Origin: Streptomyces xantholiticus
GTDB lineage: Bacteria; Actinomycetota; Actinomycetes; Streptomycetales; Streptomycetaceae
Reading direction: 5' to 3'
Assembly: GCF_014651015.1 (NCBI RefSeq)
Contig: NZ_BMWB01000004.1
Span: 362,635 to 426,634, forward strand
Length of the DNA stretch: 64,000 nucleotides
The position numbers and the translations under genes were made by a program. How positions within the stretch are numbered: the first letter of the stretch is position 1; each line of letters starts with the position of its first letter. This document shows, in pieces, positions 8,018 through 16,776 of the stretch. The notes under the pieces were generated by a model. That model saw only the letters and a list, made by a program, of their open reading frames with translations, made no database searches and was not told the origin of the DNA.

Positions 8018-11000
8018 TCACACCGCGAGCGGCTCCAGGTCGCGGTAGACACGGCGTTCGTCCTTCGCGATCCGGGTGAGCGCGTGCTCCTCGCCCATCA
8101 GCCGCTGCAACTCCTCCACGGTCTCCGCCCGCGTCTGCGCCGCCTCGTCCTTGCGCCCGAGCAGACCGAGCGTGACGGACATGTTGGAGGCGATGCCGAG
8201 CACCTCGGGGTGGTGCGCTCCGAGCACGTCGCGCAGCCGGGCCACGGTCCGCTGCTCGATCTCCAGGGCTTCGTCGCAGATGCCCAGGTCCGCGAGGGCG
8301 TTGGCGAGGTTGATCGTGCTGTAGAGGGCGTGCGGATGGTTCTCCCCCAGCACCTCCCGCATCGTCGCGACGACGTTCTGCAGCAGCCGCTCCGCGGTCT
8401 CCGGCGTCCCGCAGCCCCACTCGTAGATCCCGAGGTTGTTGATCGCGGCCAGGGTGTACGGGTGCCGTTCGCCCGGCACCTGCCGGTACTGGTCGACGAC
8501 CTCCTGCGCCAGGTCCCGTGCCGCCACCGGCTCTCCTGCGGCGAACAGGTCGGCCGCCAGGTTCAGGTCGCAGGCCAGCGAGTCCGGGTTGGCGGAGGTG
8601 TACTTGGCACGGTAGCGGTTGCGGGTCGCGGTCGTCAGCCTGCGTGCGTCCTCCAGTCGGCCGGCCCTGCGCAGCGACACCGCGAGGCTCTTGGCCGCGG
8701 CCAGGGTGCCGGGGAACGCCCGGCCCAACTGCTCCTTGTAGACGTCGTAGGTGCGGCTGAGCACGGCCACGGAGTCCTCGTACCGTCCGACCTCCCTGAG
8801 GTCGCGGGCGAGGTTCATCGCGGAGGAGAGGGTGTACGGGTGCTCCGGGCCGAGCACCTCGGTGCGGCGGTCGAAGACCTCCTGGTCGATCTCGCGGGCC
8901 CGGGCGTACTGCCCGACCATGCGCAGGTTCAGCGCCAGGTTGTTGGCGGCGGCGAGCGTACGCGGGTGGGACTCGTGGAAGATCTGGCTGAATCCCTCGT
9001 GCGCCTCGGTCGCCAGCTCCATCGCCTTGCCGTAGTCGCCGAGCGTGCCGAGGTCCATCGCCAGGCCGCTGGTGGTCATGTACGTGTGCGGGTGGGTGGG
9101 GCCGAGGACGGCGCGCTGCCGATCGAGGGTCACCTCGTCGAGCTCCTTGGCCTCCACGTAACGGCCCTGGGAGCGGAGGATGTTGGAGAGATGGAAACGC
9201 AGGTACAGATACTGCCGGTCATCGTTGCCGAGCATGTCCTTCCACGCCTCGCGCAGATCGCTGGCGAGGGAGTAGGCGGTCTTCCAGTCACCGCGCTTCC
9301 ACAGGTATCGCACCCGGTCGATCAGCAGCCTGCGGGTCTCCGGCTCCTTGCAGAACCTGGCCTCCGAGGGGCCGAGGTGCGGCCAAATGGTGTTGAACCG
9401 CGGCCAGGTCTCCGGGTTGTCGATCGGCTCGTCGTCGTCGGGCCTGGCACCGGCGAGAATGCGGTGGACGGCGTGCCGCGCGTCCATCTGCTCCTCCTCG
9501 CTCAGCTGCGCCCTGATGACGGCCTGCACGAGCCGGTGCACCTGGATGGAGTTGGACACCTGGTCGACCTTGGCGAGGGCGAACCGGCCGATCTCCCGGA
9601 TGACCCGGCCGAGGACCAGCTTCTCCTCCAGGGAGGCGTCGTACGGCTTGAGGGCGTCGATCATCTCCTTGCTGTAGAGGAGGTTCGCGGAGATCGGCTC
9701 GGGTGCGAAGAAGGCACACAGCTGGAGAAGCCGGACCGCCGCGGGCGAGCGCTCCTCCAGCCGCTCGATGGACACGTTCCAGGTCGCGGCGACCGGCTCC
9801 GGGTAGCCGACGGGCTGGTTGAGCGCGAGGACGCTCGCGGCCTGTTCGCGCAGCTGCTCGAGGTAGGCGGAGACCGGTGTGGCGGTCTCCGCGATCCAGG
9901 CCGCGGCCTGTTCGACGGCGAGGGGCAGGTCTCCCACGGCGGTCGCCACCTGGTCGGCGTCCTCCGCGCTCAGACCCCGGGCACGCCGCTGGATGTGCTC
10001 GATGGACTCCTCGCGCAGGAAGACGTCGACGGGGAGCGCGTCGCCGTACTGCGACCAGGTCTGGTTCCTGGAGGTGACCAGCACGTGCCCGGGCCCGCCG
10101 GCGGGGAAGAACCGCTTCAGCTGCTCGGGGTCGTCCGCGTTGTCGAAGACCAGCAGCCAGCGCTTCGACGGCACTCCGCGCCGCAGCAGGTCTATGGCCT
10201 CCTGGGAGGCGGCGGCCATGTCCTCGCCGCCCTGCGCACCGAGCCGGACGGCCAGTTCGGCGAGTCCGGCGACCACGTCGTCGGGCTGCTCGGCCGAGAT
10301 CCACCACACCAGGTCGTAGTCGGCCATGAAGCGGTGGACGTACTCGAGCGCGACCTGGGTCTTGCCGACGCCGCCGAGGCCGTAGAGGGTCTGCGGCTGC
10401 GGCAGCACCGCGGCCACGGCCATGCCACCGCCGAGCTGGTCCCGCATCCGCTCCAGGACCACCGAGCGGCCGGTGAATCCGGGGTTGCGGGGCGGCGCGT
10501 TCCAGATCTTGGGCACCGTTCCGGGGAACCGCGGACCGGGCGAGGACGGCTCCGGGAGCTGCACCGGGCGGTCGAGGGCGCGCAGCAGCGAACCGGTGGC
10601 GTGCACCTCGTCGAGCCGGAACAGGTCGACGGGGTTGCGGTCGATGTAGGGGGTGGTCAGCCTGACGTCGCCGACCCGGATCGGCAGCAGATGCCGCCGG
10701 CCACCGCTCGGGTCCTCGGAAGCGGCCCGCTGGAAGACCTCGACGGCCCGTGCGGACTTGAGGTACGCGCTGGACAGCAGCACGACCGTGCGTGCGGCGT
10801 TCTCCGCGGCGGCCGCGTCGATCTCCACCGGATCGCGTTCCGCCGACACGTCGCGCGGCACGACCCGGAAACCGGCCCGGCTGAGCACGTACTCGACCCA
10901 GTCGGCCCACATGCGGTTCTCTGCGACGTAGCTGAGGAAGAGGTCGGCGGGCAGGGCGGGGCGGCGGCGGGTGAAGGCGTCCCTGATGCGCAGCCGGACG

Positions 11001-11959
11001 TCCTCGTTGACCGGCGGCATCGAGGTGATCTGCCCGTCTGTGACGACGGAGGTGAGCCGCTCGAAGGCGGAGAGCAGTGAACTGGTGAGTCCGGCCTCGT
11101 CGCCGAAGGTCGCGAGCGTCTCCTCGTAGGCGTAGTAGGGCCGGTAGGGGATCTCCACCGCACCCCAGTAGGCGGTGGCCTCCTCGGCGGTGAGACCGCT
11201 GGGGAAACGGTCGAACTTGAGGCGCGCGAGGGCCCGTCCGGCGTCGGCCTTCTCCTTCTCTCCCTCGTCGATGCGCATCGGCACGGGGAGGATCTTGATG
11301 CCCCGGCCGCCGTACCGCTCGTCGATCTGCCGGGCGACGGAGGCGGCACCGTCGATCGACTGGTCGCTGAGCGTGAAGCAGTCGACGAGGACGTCGGGCA
11401 GATGGACGGTGCAGATGTCGGCGATGTCGCTGAGTCCGGTGCGGCTGTCGATGAGCACGTAGTCGTAGTTGGCCTTCATGTCGTCGCGCAGCGCGTCGAA
11501 GAAGTGCCCGCCGCCGAGGCGGTCGTAGAAGTTGTCCCAGTCGAAGGTGGACACGGTGGCGGAGTATTCGCGGTTCTGCTTGCCCGCGGAGACGAAGTCG
11601 AGCGTGCCGCCCTCGGGGAATTCCCAGCCGAGGCTCTCGGGGGTGAGGGAGACGGCGTGCGGCTGAATGCGCGCGTAGTCCAGGTGCCAGTCGGGGCGGC
11701 GCGGCTCGGGATTGGTCGCGGCCCAGGCGAACTCGGTGATCAGGTCGATCACACCGGTGGTGGCGCCGAGGGTGGACGGGTCGAGGAACGGGTGGAAGAA
11801 ACGGTGCAGGCCGGGCGCTTCCAGGTCCCAGTCGACCGCCAGGACCCGCTTGCCGTTCGCGGCGAGGATCCAGGCGACGTTGGCCATGGCCATCGTGCGC
11901 CCCGTGCCTCCCTTGTACGAGTAGAAGGTGACGATGCGCCCGTCACGACTGGCTGTCAT
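8018..11959 (-). CDS. fxsT: FxsT: FxSxx-COOH system protein with ParA-like, TIR-like, NB-ARC and TPR regions
   Basis: 1,313-residue multidomain protein. The N-terminus has a ParA/MinD-type ATPase with a deviant Walker A (KGGTGRT, residues 16-22) and later IDSRTGLSDIA. Around residues 336-470 a TIR-like module begins DLFLSYVAENRMWADW. An NB-ARC/STAND ATPase follows with P-loop GLGGVGKT near 526 and LLVFDNADD as Walker B. From about 900 to the end it is tetratricopeptide repeats (HPHT, HPRTLAAANNLA, HPYTLSSAMNLA and similar). The ATG at 11959 follows GGAGG by 6 nt and overlaps fxsC by 17 nt. This domain order is characteristic of the TPR protein of FxSxx-COOH cyclophane RiPP systems. Its biochemical role is unknown. 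Confidence 0.88.
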   Translation of the reverse strand: MTASRDGRIVTFYSYKGGTGRTMAMANVAWILAANGKRVLAVDWDLEAPGLHRFFHPFLDPSTLGATTGVIDLITEFAWAATNPEPRRPDWHLDYARIQPHAVSLTPESLGWEFPEGGTLDFVSAGKQNREYSATVSTFDWDNFYDRLGGGHFFDALRDDMKANYDYVLIDSRTGLSDIADICTVHLPDVLVDCFTLSDQSIDGAASVARQIDERYGGRGIKILPVPMRIDEGEKEKADAGRALARLKFDRFPSGLTAEEATAYWGAVEIPYRPYYAYEETLATFGDEAGLTSSLLSAFERLTSVVTDGQITSMPPVNEDVRLRIRDAFTRRRPALPADLFLSYVAENRMWADWVEYVLSRAGFRVVPRDVSAERDPVEIDAAAAENAARTVVLLSSAYLKSARAVEVFQRAASEDPSGGRRHLLPIRVGDVRLTTPYIDRNPVDLFRLDEVHATGSLLRALDRPVQLPEPSSPGPRFPGTVPKIWNAPPRNPGFTGRSVVLERMRDQLGGGMAVAAVLPQPQTLYGLGGVGKTQVALEYVHRFMADYDLVWWISAEQPDDVVAGLAELAVRLGAQGGEDMAAASQEAIDLLRRGVPSKRWLLVFDNADDPEQLKRFFPAGGPGHVLVTSRNQTWSQYGDALPVDVFLREESIEHIQRRARGLSAEDADQVATAVGDLPLAVEQAAAWIAETATPVSAYLEQLREQAASVLALNQPVGYPEPVAATWNVSIERLEERSPAAVRLLQLCAFFAPEPISANLLYSKEMIDALKPYDASLEEKLVLGRVIREIGRFALAKVDQVSNSIQVHRLVQAVIRAQLSEEEQMDARHAVHRILAGARPDDDEPIDNPETWPRFNTIWPHLGPSEARFCKEPETRRLLIDRVRYLWKRGDWKTAYSLASDLREAWKDMLGNDDRQYLYLRFHLSNILRSQGRYVEAKELDEVTLDRQRAVLGPTHPHTYMTTSGLAMDLGTLGDYGKAMELATEAHEGFSQIFHESHPRTLAAANNLALNLRMVGQYARAREIDQEVFDRRTEVLGPEHPYTLSSAMNLARDLREVGRYEDSVAVLSRTYDVYKEQLGRAFPGTLAAAKSLAVSLRRAGRLEDARRLTTATRNRYRAKYTSANPDSLACDLNLAADLFAAGEPVAARDLAQEVVDQYRQVPGERHPYTLAAINNLGIYEWGCGTPETAERLLQNVVATMREVLGENHPHALYSTINLANALADLGICDEALEIEQRTVARLRDVLGAHHPEVLGIASNMSVTLGLLGRKDEAAQTRAETVEELQRLMGEEHALTRIAKDERRVYRDLEPLAV

Positions 11960-13280
11960 CCGTGTCCTCCGCATCAGGGGCGATGTCACGCACATTCGGG
12001 ACGTAGTGGGTGGCGCCGTAGTCGGCCATCGGGCCGCGCAGACGCGGGCGTTCGCTGTGGCTGCCGCCGCCCGGTGGGGCGGGCGGGAAGACCTCCGCGT
12101 GGCGCAGGTACTCCTGGGCGGCCGCCTCCGCCACCTGGGGCAGCAGTTGCCCGAAGGCCTCCATCGTGTACACGCCCTTGGCCGCCGCCTGGCAGGCCGC
12201 CCGGCCGTGGCTCATGTGGTGCGGCATGGTGCGCTCCAGCTTCTCGATCAGCGCGGCCTCCGATTCGCGGCTGCTGTCCGGGTCGTCGCGGTTCCAGGGG
12301 ACGACCACGCTCACCCAGGGGCGCGGCACCGCGTCGAAGGCGGCGAGTTTGCGCCGCCGGTCCTCGTTCTCCAGGGCCCAGCGGTCGACGAGCAGGATCT
12401 CGGGGCGGGTCGGCGGCTGGCCGGCGGCTGCCAGGGACTCGTGGTCGAACGAGGAGACGGTGGGCTGGTAGTTGAGCGAGCGCACCAGGTCCTGCGCGAT
12501 GGACGCCAGCGGGCGCGCCGAGTCGGGGTGGTACGGATTCCAGTCCTGGGGTTGCTTGCCGTAGAAGTCGGCCGCCCGGCCGGGTGGCAGATCGTGGCTC
12601 GTGGGCGCGGCAACGGTGATGTGCATGGGCCGCGGACCGACGCTGGGCCTGCCGAAGGCGCTGGGTGCCTGACGGAATTCGACGGGACTGCCGGGCGCGA
12701 GCCGGGTGGTGTCGGCGACGCTCACAATCCGTTTCGCCAGCTCGTAGACGGCCGCCTCGTACTCCTCGGCGAATATCCGGAGCTTGATCAGCCCGTAGAG
12801 CCCGTCGGTCACATAGCGGTCGCCGAAGGCGCGGTGGTTGAACTGCAACCGCTCGGCGGGACCCGGGAGTTGTTCGGGAGGCATCGGCACCCATAACGCG
12901 GGGACGATCGCCTCCGCAGGGCGGTTGCTCTTCGCGTGATGGTAGATGGCCCGCTGGGCGAAGGCGTACCACTCCTTGCCGCACATCTCGCTGGCGAAGT
13001 AGCGGGGGGAGAAGAGCGGGACGAACACCCGGCAACTGGCGAGAACTTCACCCAGCCGTTCCGACCAGCCCTCTCCGGAGCGTATCTCCCGGTCCATGAA
13101 GCCGGCGGGAGCACCGGCCGGCAGATCGGTCATGGCCATCACATGGCCGACCAGGTCGCGGAAGAGCCGTTCGACCCACATGTCGGGGTCCGGGCCTCCC
13201 GCCCCGTACCGCGGTGTGTGCGCGTAGCTCAAGAAGAAGTACGGCCGATGGTCCGCCGCCCGCTGCGCTGAATCCGACAC
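11943..13280 (-). CDS. fxsC: FxsC: TIR-like protein of the FxSxx-COOH system
   Basis: 445 residues. The N-terminal half (about 11-150) is TIR-like: PYFFLSYAHTPRY, then FMDREI, then VFVPLFSPRYFASEMCGKEW. The middle is proline-rich. A second alpha/beta region (PEILLVDRWALEN, WVSVVVPWNRDDP) leads to a disordered C-terminus. GTG start after AGGACGGGGG. The stop is embedded in the start of fxsT. It matches the FxsC family found beside FxsB maturases; the function is not established. A TIR fold could mean NAD handling or scaffolding, which is inference. Confidence 0.85.
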   Translation of the reverse strand: MSDSAQRAADHRPYFFLSYAHTPRYGAGGPDPDMWVERLFRDLVGHVMAMTDLPAGAPAGFMDREIRSGEGWSERLGEVLASCRVFVPLFSPRYFASEMCGKEWYAFAQRAIYHHAKSNRPAEAIVPALWVPMPPEQLPGPAERLQFNHRAFGDRYVTDGLYGLIKLRIFAEEYEAAVYELAKRIVSVADTTRLAPGSPVEFRQAPSAFGRPSVGPRPMHITVAAPTSHDLPPGRAADFYGKQPQDWNPYHPDSARPLASIAQDLVRSLNYQPTVSSFDHESLAAAGQPPTRPEILLVDRWALENEDRRRKLAAFDAVPRPWVSVVVPWNRDDPDSSRESEAALIEKLERTMPHHMSHGRAACQAAAKGVYTMEAFGQLLPQVAEAAAQEYLRHAEVFPPAPPGGGSHSERPRLRGPMADYGATHYVPNVRDIAPDAEDTDDSQS

Positions 13281-13395
13281 ACGACCCCCGTCCTGCGTGA
13301 ACGCCCGGCCCGACAGACACGATCGGCGAAGAACGGACGCGAATTAATCATTCCGGAGCGGACCGCGCTCCATCCCCCCGCCGTTCGGTCAATCA

Positions 13396-14169
13396 TCACC
13401 GCTTTTCGGTCATCCAACCCTTCGCGTGGTCTACCGCGTCCCTGAGCGAGAACAGTCTCGCGGTTCTTCGACCAAGTTGTCCGCTTCGTTCCACCCCCCA
13501 GGAGAAGGCCGCACCGACCGCCTCGAAATCACTGTCGTCCAGCACGACGTCGGTGTACTCGGTCCACTCGGAGCCGCCCTCCGGCCCCCTCACCACACAA
13601 CGGTAGGTGCGCAGCGCGGATTTGACCCGGTATTCGGCAAGATGGAATGCGCTGCACTTGGCGAAACCCACATTGATCATGAGCACCTGCGCCCCGGCCC
13701 GGTAGAGCGCACCCAGCGGTGAACGCTCGCCGAGATGGCAGTCCAGAGGGTGCTCGGCGAGCAGCTCGGCGGCCTGCTGGCCGAGCGCCGCGAACGACGT
13801 CTGCGGATGCGCGCTGCGCAGGGCCCCCGCCGCGGTCCGTACGGACTCGGCCAACCGGCCCATCCCCTGACTGGGCGTGGTGGCCGGGTCGAAGGCCGGC
13901 ATGTCCGCCCGGAAGGCCGCCGCCTGCACGGGTGTCATGCCGCGCACTCGCGCCAGATACGCGGAGGAGGTGTCCGAGTTCTCCTCGGTGAAGGCGGGCA
14001 CCACCAGCGTGCCGTCGGGGCCCAGGACCTCGAGCAGCGCGTCGCGCACGGTGCGGGCATCGAGCCCGGTGGTGTGCAGGGAGGCGTGGACGAGAAGGGT
14101 CGCGCCCCTGCGCACGCCCAGGGCGCGCAGTGCGCGGACCGGGTCCCGGGTTCCTGACGGGTCATCCAC
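13396..14169 (-). CDS. AAC(3)-family N-acetyltransferase in the fxs cluster
   Basis: 257 residues with the hallmarks of aminoglycoside 3-N-acetyltransferases: LLVHASLHTTG, GPDGTLVVPAFT, DPATTPSQGMGRLAE, RSAHPQTSFAALG, ERSPLGALY and FHLAEYR. GTG start 6 nt after GGAGG, overlapping the fxsB stop by 8 nt, so it is co-translated with the maturase. The location argues for acetylating a RiPP product or an amine substrate rather than an antibiotic, but resistance activity cannot be excluded. A 115-nt spacer separates it from fxsC. Confidence 0.82.
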   Translation of the reverse strand: MDDPSGTRDPVRALRALGVRRGATLLVHASLHTTGLDARTVRDALLEVLGPDGTLVVPAFTEENSDTSSAYLARVRGMTPVQAAAFRADMPAFDPATTPSQGMGRLAESVRTAAGALRSAHPQTSFAALGQQAAELLAEHPLDCHLGERSPLGALYRAGAQVLMINVGFAKCSAFHLAEYRVKSALRTYRCVVRGPEGGSEWTEYTDVVLDDSDFEAVGAAFSWGVERSGQLGRRTARLFSLRDAVDHAKGWMTEKR

Positions 14170-16351
14170 CGGCTGCCTCCGCGTGCAGAGCGGCGATCAG
14201 GCGCTTGCCGCTGACGGTCGGTTCCGGTGCGTCGCGCAGGGTCTTCAGGGCAAGGACGGCGTGGGCGGCGGACGCCGGGTCGAGGGCCGCGAGTACGACG
14301 CGTTCGTACGCCCCGGCCAACAGTGCGGAGGCGGGCAGCGGCTCGTCCTGCCAGGGAGCGGGATGCAGCCAGGCGCCGTCCTCCGCCAGAAGGTCCGTGA
14401 CTTCGCCGACGGCACGGAGTTTCGCCCGGGCGAAGCCCCGCAGCAGGGCGACCGCCAGGTCGGCGGGCGGGCCGTGAAGGCCGAGGCCGAGGGCGCCGTA
14501 GGCATGCCTCCCGACCGAGGGCCCGGCGCCCTTAAGAGGCGTCAGGGTGGTGATGGACGCCGCGAGTTCGGCCGCTCGCCCGGGCGCGCTGTCCCGCAGC
14601 AGGGCCCAGGCCGCGGCGAGGGACTCGGTGTCCCCCGCGGGGCGTACCGGTTCGCCGTAGCAGTCCCGGTAGGGATCGAGGTCGTCGAGCACCAGCTGCG
14701 GCCAGCCGTCGAGTCCGGGCCGGTGCAGGGGCCGCCAGCCGGCCCGGCGCTTCTCCGGGTGCACGCGTAACGTCTCGCGTCCTGCCACCCGGACGACCAG
14801 CTCGTCCAAGGTGCCGCCGACTTCGGCCTCACAGGGTTCGCCGTCGGCCGACAGCCGCAGCTCGCCCAGGGTGGGCAGCATGAGAGTGCCGGTGGGGCAG
14901 CCGACCCGCACGGACAGGCCGAGTCCGCTGCGTACGACCGCGGCGGCCACACGGGACTCCAGGCGGAGGGCGAGTGCGACGGCGTCGGGCCGCTGCCGGC
15001 GCAGGGCTTCCAGGCAGTCGTGGAGCCAGGTGCGGGTGTAGGGATGGGCGTAGATCTCGTCGAGACCGAGCGAGGACTCGTCGATCGTGGACGCGAGCTC
15101 CCAGGCGGCCGACCATCGTTCGCCCCCGCGGCCGTCGAGCTCCTCGTTGAGCCGGGCGAGGGTGTAGCGGGTCAGATCCTGCTGGAGGATGAGCAGGGCC
15201 TCCGGGTCGGTCACGGCCGGGGACGCGGTGACGGGTGCCGTGCGCTCCTCGATGCCGAGGATCAGCGCCTTGAGGTCGTTGCAGTACACCGAGGTGTTGT
15301 CGAAGCCGGAGCCGGTCGCGTACCGGTGTGTGTAGAGCCCGCCGCCGCAGGAGCGGACGACCGGGCACTGACGGCACGTCGGGCTCACGCCCTCCAGCCC
15401 CAGTTGTCGGGCCCTGACCCCGGGGTGGCGAGCCACCTCGTCGAAGTGGTGCCGGAAGACGTCGAACCCGGTGGCGGCCGCGCCCTCGTAGGCGCTCTTC
15501 AGCGAATCGACCTGCTCCAGGCTGCCGTCGGTCTCGACGACGACGAGATCGGAAGGGGCCAGTCCGAGAGACTCGGTGAGGCTCGGGCCGCCGGCCAGTG
15601 TGGAGAGAACCGACTCGAAGAGCCGCACCGGCACGGGCCTGCCGCGGGCGTCCCAGCGGTCGAAGATCTTGAGGATCCAGTCGGCGTAGGCGGTGGGTGA
15701 TCCGTCCGGGCGGGCCGGCGGGTCGTCCCAGGTGGCGTGGGGCAGCAGGAAGTCGATCCGCGGGGGCTCGAGCTCGGCGAGGGCGTCGTACACGGTGACC
15801 GGGTCGTTGGCCACGTCGATGGTGCACAGCAGGCCGAGGTAGAGGTGCCGGTAGGGCTCCTGGCGGAGGAGGTCGACGGCCCGCAGTACGAGCGGATGGC
15901 TGGTGCGGCCGTCCGCGTAGCGTCGGTGGCGGTCGTTGGCGCTGCGGTCTCCGTCGAGGGAGATGCCGACCCGGACGTCGAATTCGTCGAACAGGTCGAG
16001 ATAGCGGCTGCTCAGCTGGATTCCGTTGGTGTGGATCCGCAGGTCCAGCTCGGCGACGTCGTCGAGGGCCGCGGTGAGCTCCTCGCAGACGCGGCGCAGA
16101 CGGGCGGTGCCCGCCAGCAGAGGCTCCCCTCCGTGCAGGATCACTGACACGGAGGGCAGGGCATGACTCTTGGCATGCTCGGCCAGTCGCAGAGCTGTCC
16201 AGGAAATCGCTTCGTCAGAGATTGCCTTCGGGCGGGTTCGCCAGCTCTGATCAGCGTGTTCGTAGATGTAGCAATGATCGCAGGCAAGATCGCACCTGCT
16301 GTGCACCTTCACAACAATCTGCTGGAAGGGGACCAGTTCGGGCCCTGTCAT
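14162..16351 (-). CDS. fxsB: FxsB: radical SAM/SPASM cyclophane-forming peptide maturase with C-terminal HExxH-type domain
   Basis: 729 residues. The radical SAM cluster motif CDLACDHCY (Cys20, Cys24, Cys27) is followed by ILHGGEPLL and RIHTNGIQL. The SPASM cysteines (CRQCPVVRSCGGG, then VYCNDL) lie near 324-360. The FxsB family installs cyclophane crosslinks on FxSxx-COOH precursors. The last roughly 350 residues resemble the HExxH-motif domain often attached to or encoded beside FxsB (DPYRDCYGEP, ITTLTPLKG), but where HExxH is expected the sequence reads RGFAR (638-642), so the metal site looks lost. ATG at 16351 has a weak ribosome site, 41 nt after the precursor gene. It is cytoplasmic. 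Confidence 0.92.
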   Translation of the reverse strand: MTGPELVPFQQIVVKVHSRCDLACDHCYIYEHADQSWRTRPKAISDEAISWTALRLAEHAKSHALPSVSVILHGGEPLLAGTARLRRVCEELTAALDDVAELDLRIHTNGIQLSSRYLDLFDEFDVRVGISLDGDRSANDRHRRYADGRTSHPLVLRAVDLLRQEPYRHLYLGLLCTIDVANDPVTVYDALAELEPPRIDFLLPHATWDDPPARPDGSPTAYADWILKIFDRWDARGRPVPVRLFESVLSTLAGGPSLTESLGLAPSDLVVVETDGSLEQVDSLKSAYEGAAATGFDVFRHHFDEVARHPGVRARQLGLEGVSPTCRQCPVVRSCGGGLYTHRYATGSGFDNTSVYCNDLKALILGIEERTAPVTASPAVTDPEALLILQQDLTRYTLARLNEELDGRGGERWSAAWELASTIDESSLGLDEIYAHPYTRTWLHDCLEALRRQRPDAVALALRLESRVAAAVVRSGLGLSVRVGCPTGTLMLPTLGELRLSADGEPCEAEVGGTLDELVVRVAGRETLRVHPEKRRAGWRPLHRPGLDGWPQLVLDDLDPYRDCYGEPVRPAGDTESLAAAWALLRDSAPGRAAELAASITTLTPLKGAGPSVGRHAYGALGLGLHGPPADLAVALLRGFARAKLRAVGEVTDLLAEDGAWLHPAPWQDEPLPASALLAGAYERVVLAALDPASAAHAVLALKTLRDAPEPTVSGKRLIAALHAEAAGG

Positions 16352-16392
16352 TGCACCAGTCTAGGGTCGGTCCAAAGCCCTCCGGGGTGCTT

Positions 16393-16557
16393 TCAGAGCG
16401 CAGAGTTGAACGTGGCGGCACGCATGATGCGCTCTTCGGAAGCGGGCAGGACACGGGCGAGCTTGCGTGCAGCATCGGCACCACGCACGTCGATCTGCGC
16501 CAGTGGAACTCGATTCTTCTTCGCAACGGCGAAGGAGGCGGAGGTGTGAAGGGTCAT
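16393..16557 (-). CDS. fxsA: FxsA: FxSxx-COOH RiPP precursor peptide
   Basis: 54-residue peptide ending AATFNSAL, so the last five residues FNSAL fit F-x-S-x-x-COOH exactly. It has a basic/hydrophobic leader (KKNRVPLAQIDVRG, RKLARVLPASEERIM). ATG at 16557 has AAGGA 9 nt upstream. It lies directly upstream of fxsB on the same strand. The expected modification is a ring between the Phe side chain and a nearby residue, made by FxsB. The product has not been observed. The end motif plus neighbour makes the call firm despite the small size. Confidence 0.88.
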   Translation of the reverse strand: MTLHTSASFAVAKKNRVPLAQIDVRGADAARKLARVLPASEERIMRAATFNSAL

Positions 16558-16639
16558 TGGAGGCCGTCCTTGATGTTGTGTCCAGCTCAATGCTGTGCCC
16601 AGCGGGGATACCACGCACCGTTGCGATGCCGGCGGCACG

Positions 16640-16667
16640 ACTTTACTCTCATGGCCACTCTCAGCAA
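16640..16667 (-). promoter_or_regulatory. Candidate promoter of the fxs operon
   Basis: On the minus strand TTGCTG (16667-16662), a 16-nt spacer and TAAAGT (16645-16640), giving a transcript start near 16633 and a leader of roughly 75 nt before fxsA. A GCTGAG direct repeat overlaps the -35. Inferred from pattern only. Confidence 0.4.
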
Positions 16668-16776
16668 CTCAGCACGGGGATAAGCAACAAAAGAGTTGCA
16701 CCGCATTCTCGCAGGACCGCAAGGAACAAGCGATTCCGCCTAAAGAGTGACGACAAAACCGCAGACGGGGGTGCGT

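Noticed and set aside
7805..11080. 1,091-codon open frame opposite fxsT
   Set aside because: High G+C third positions keep the antisense frame open. The fxsT strand has clear P-loops, TIR-like and TPR sequence.
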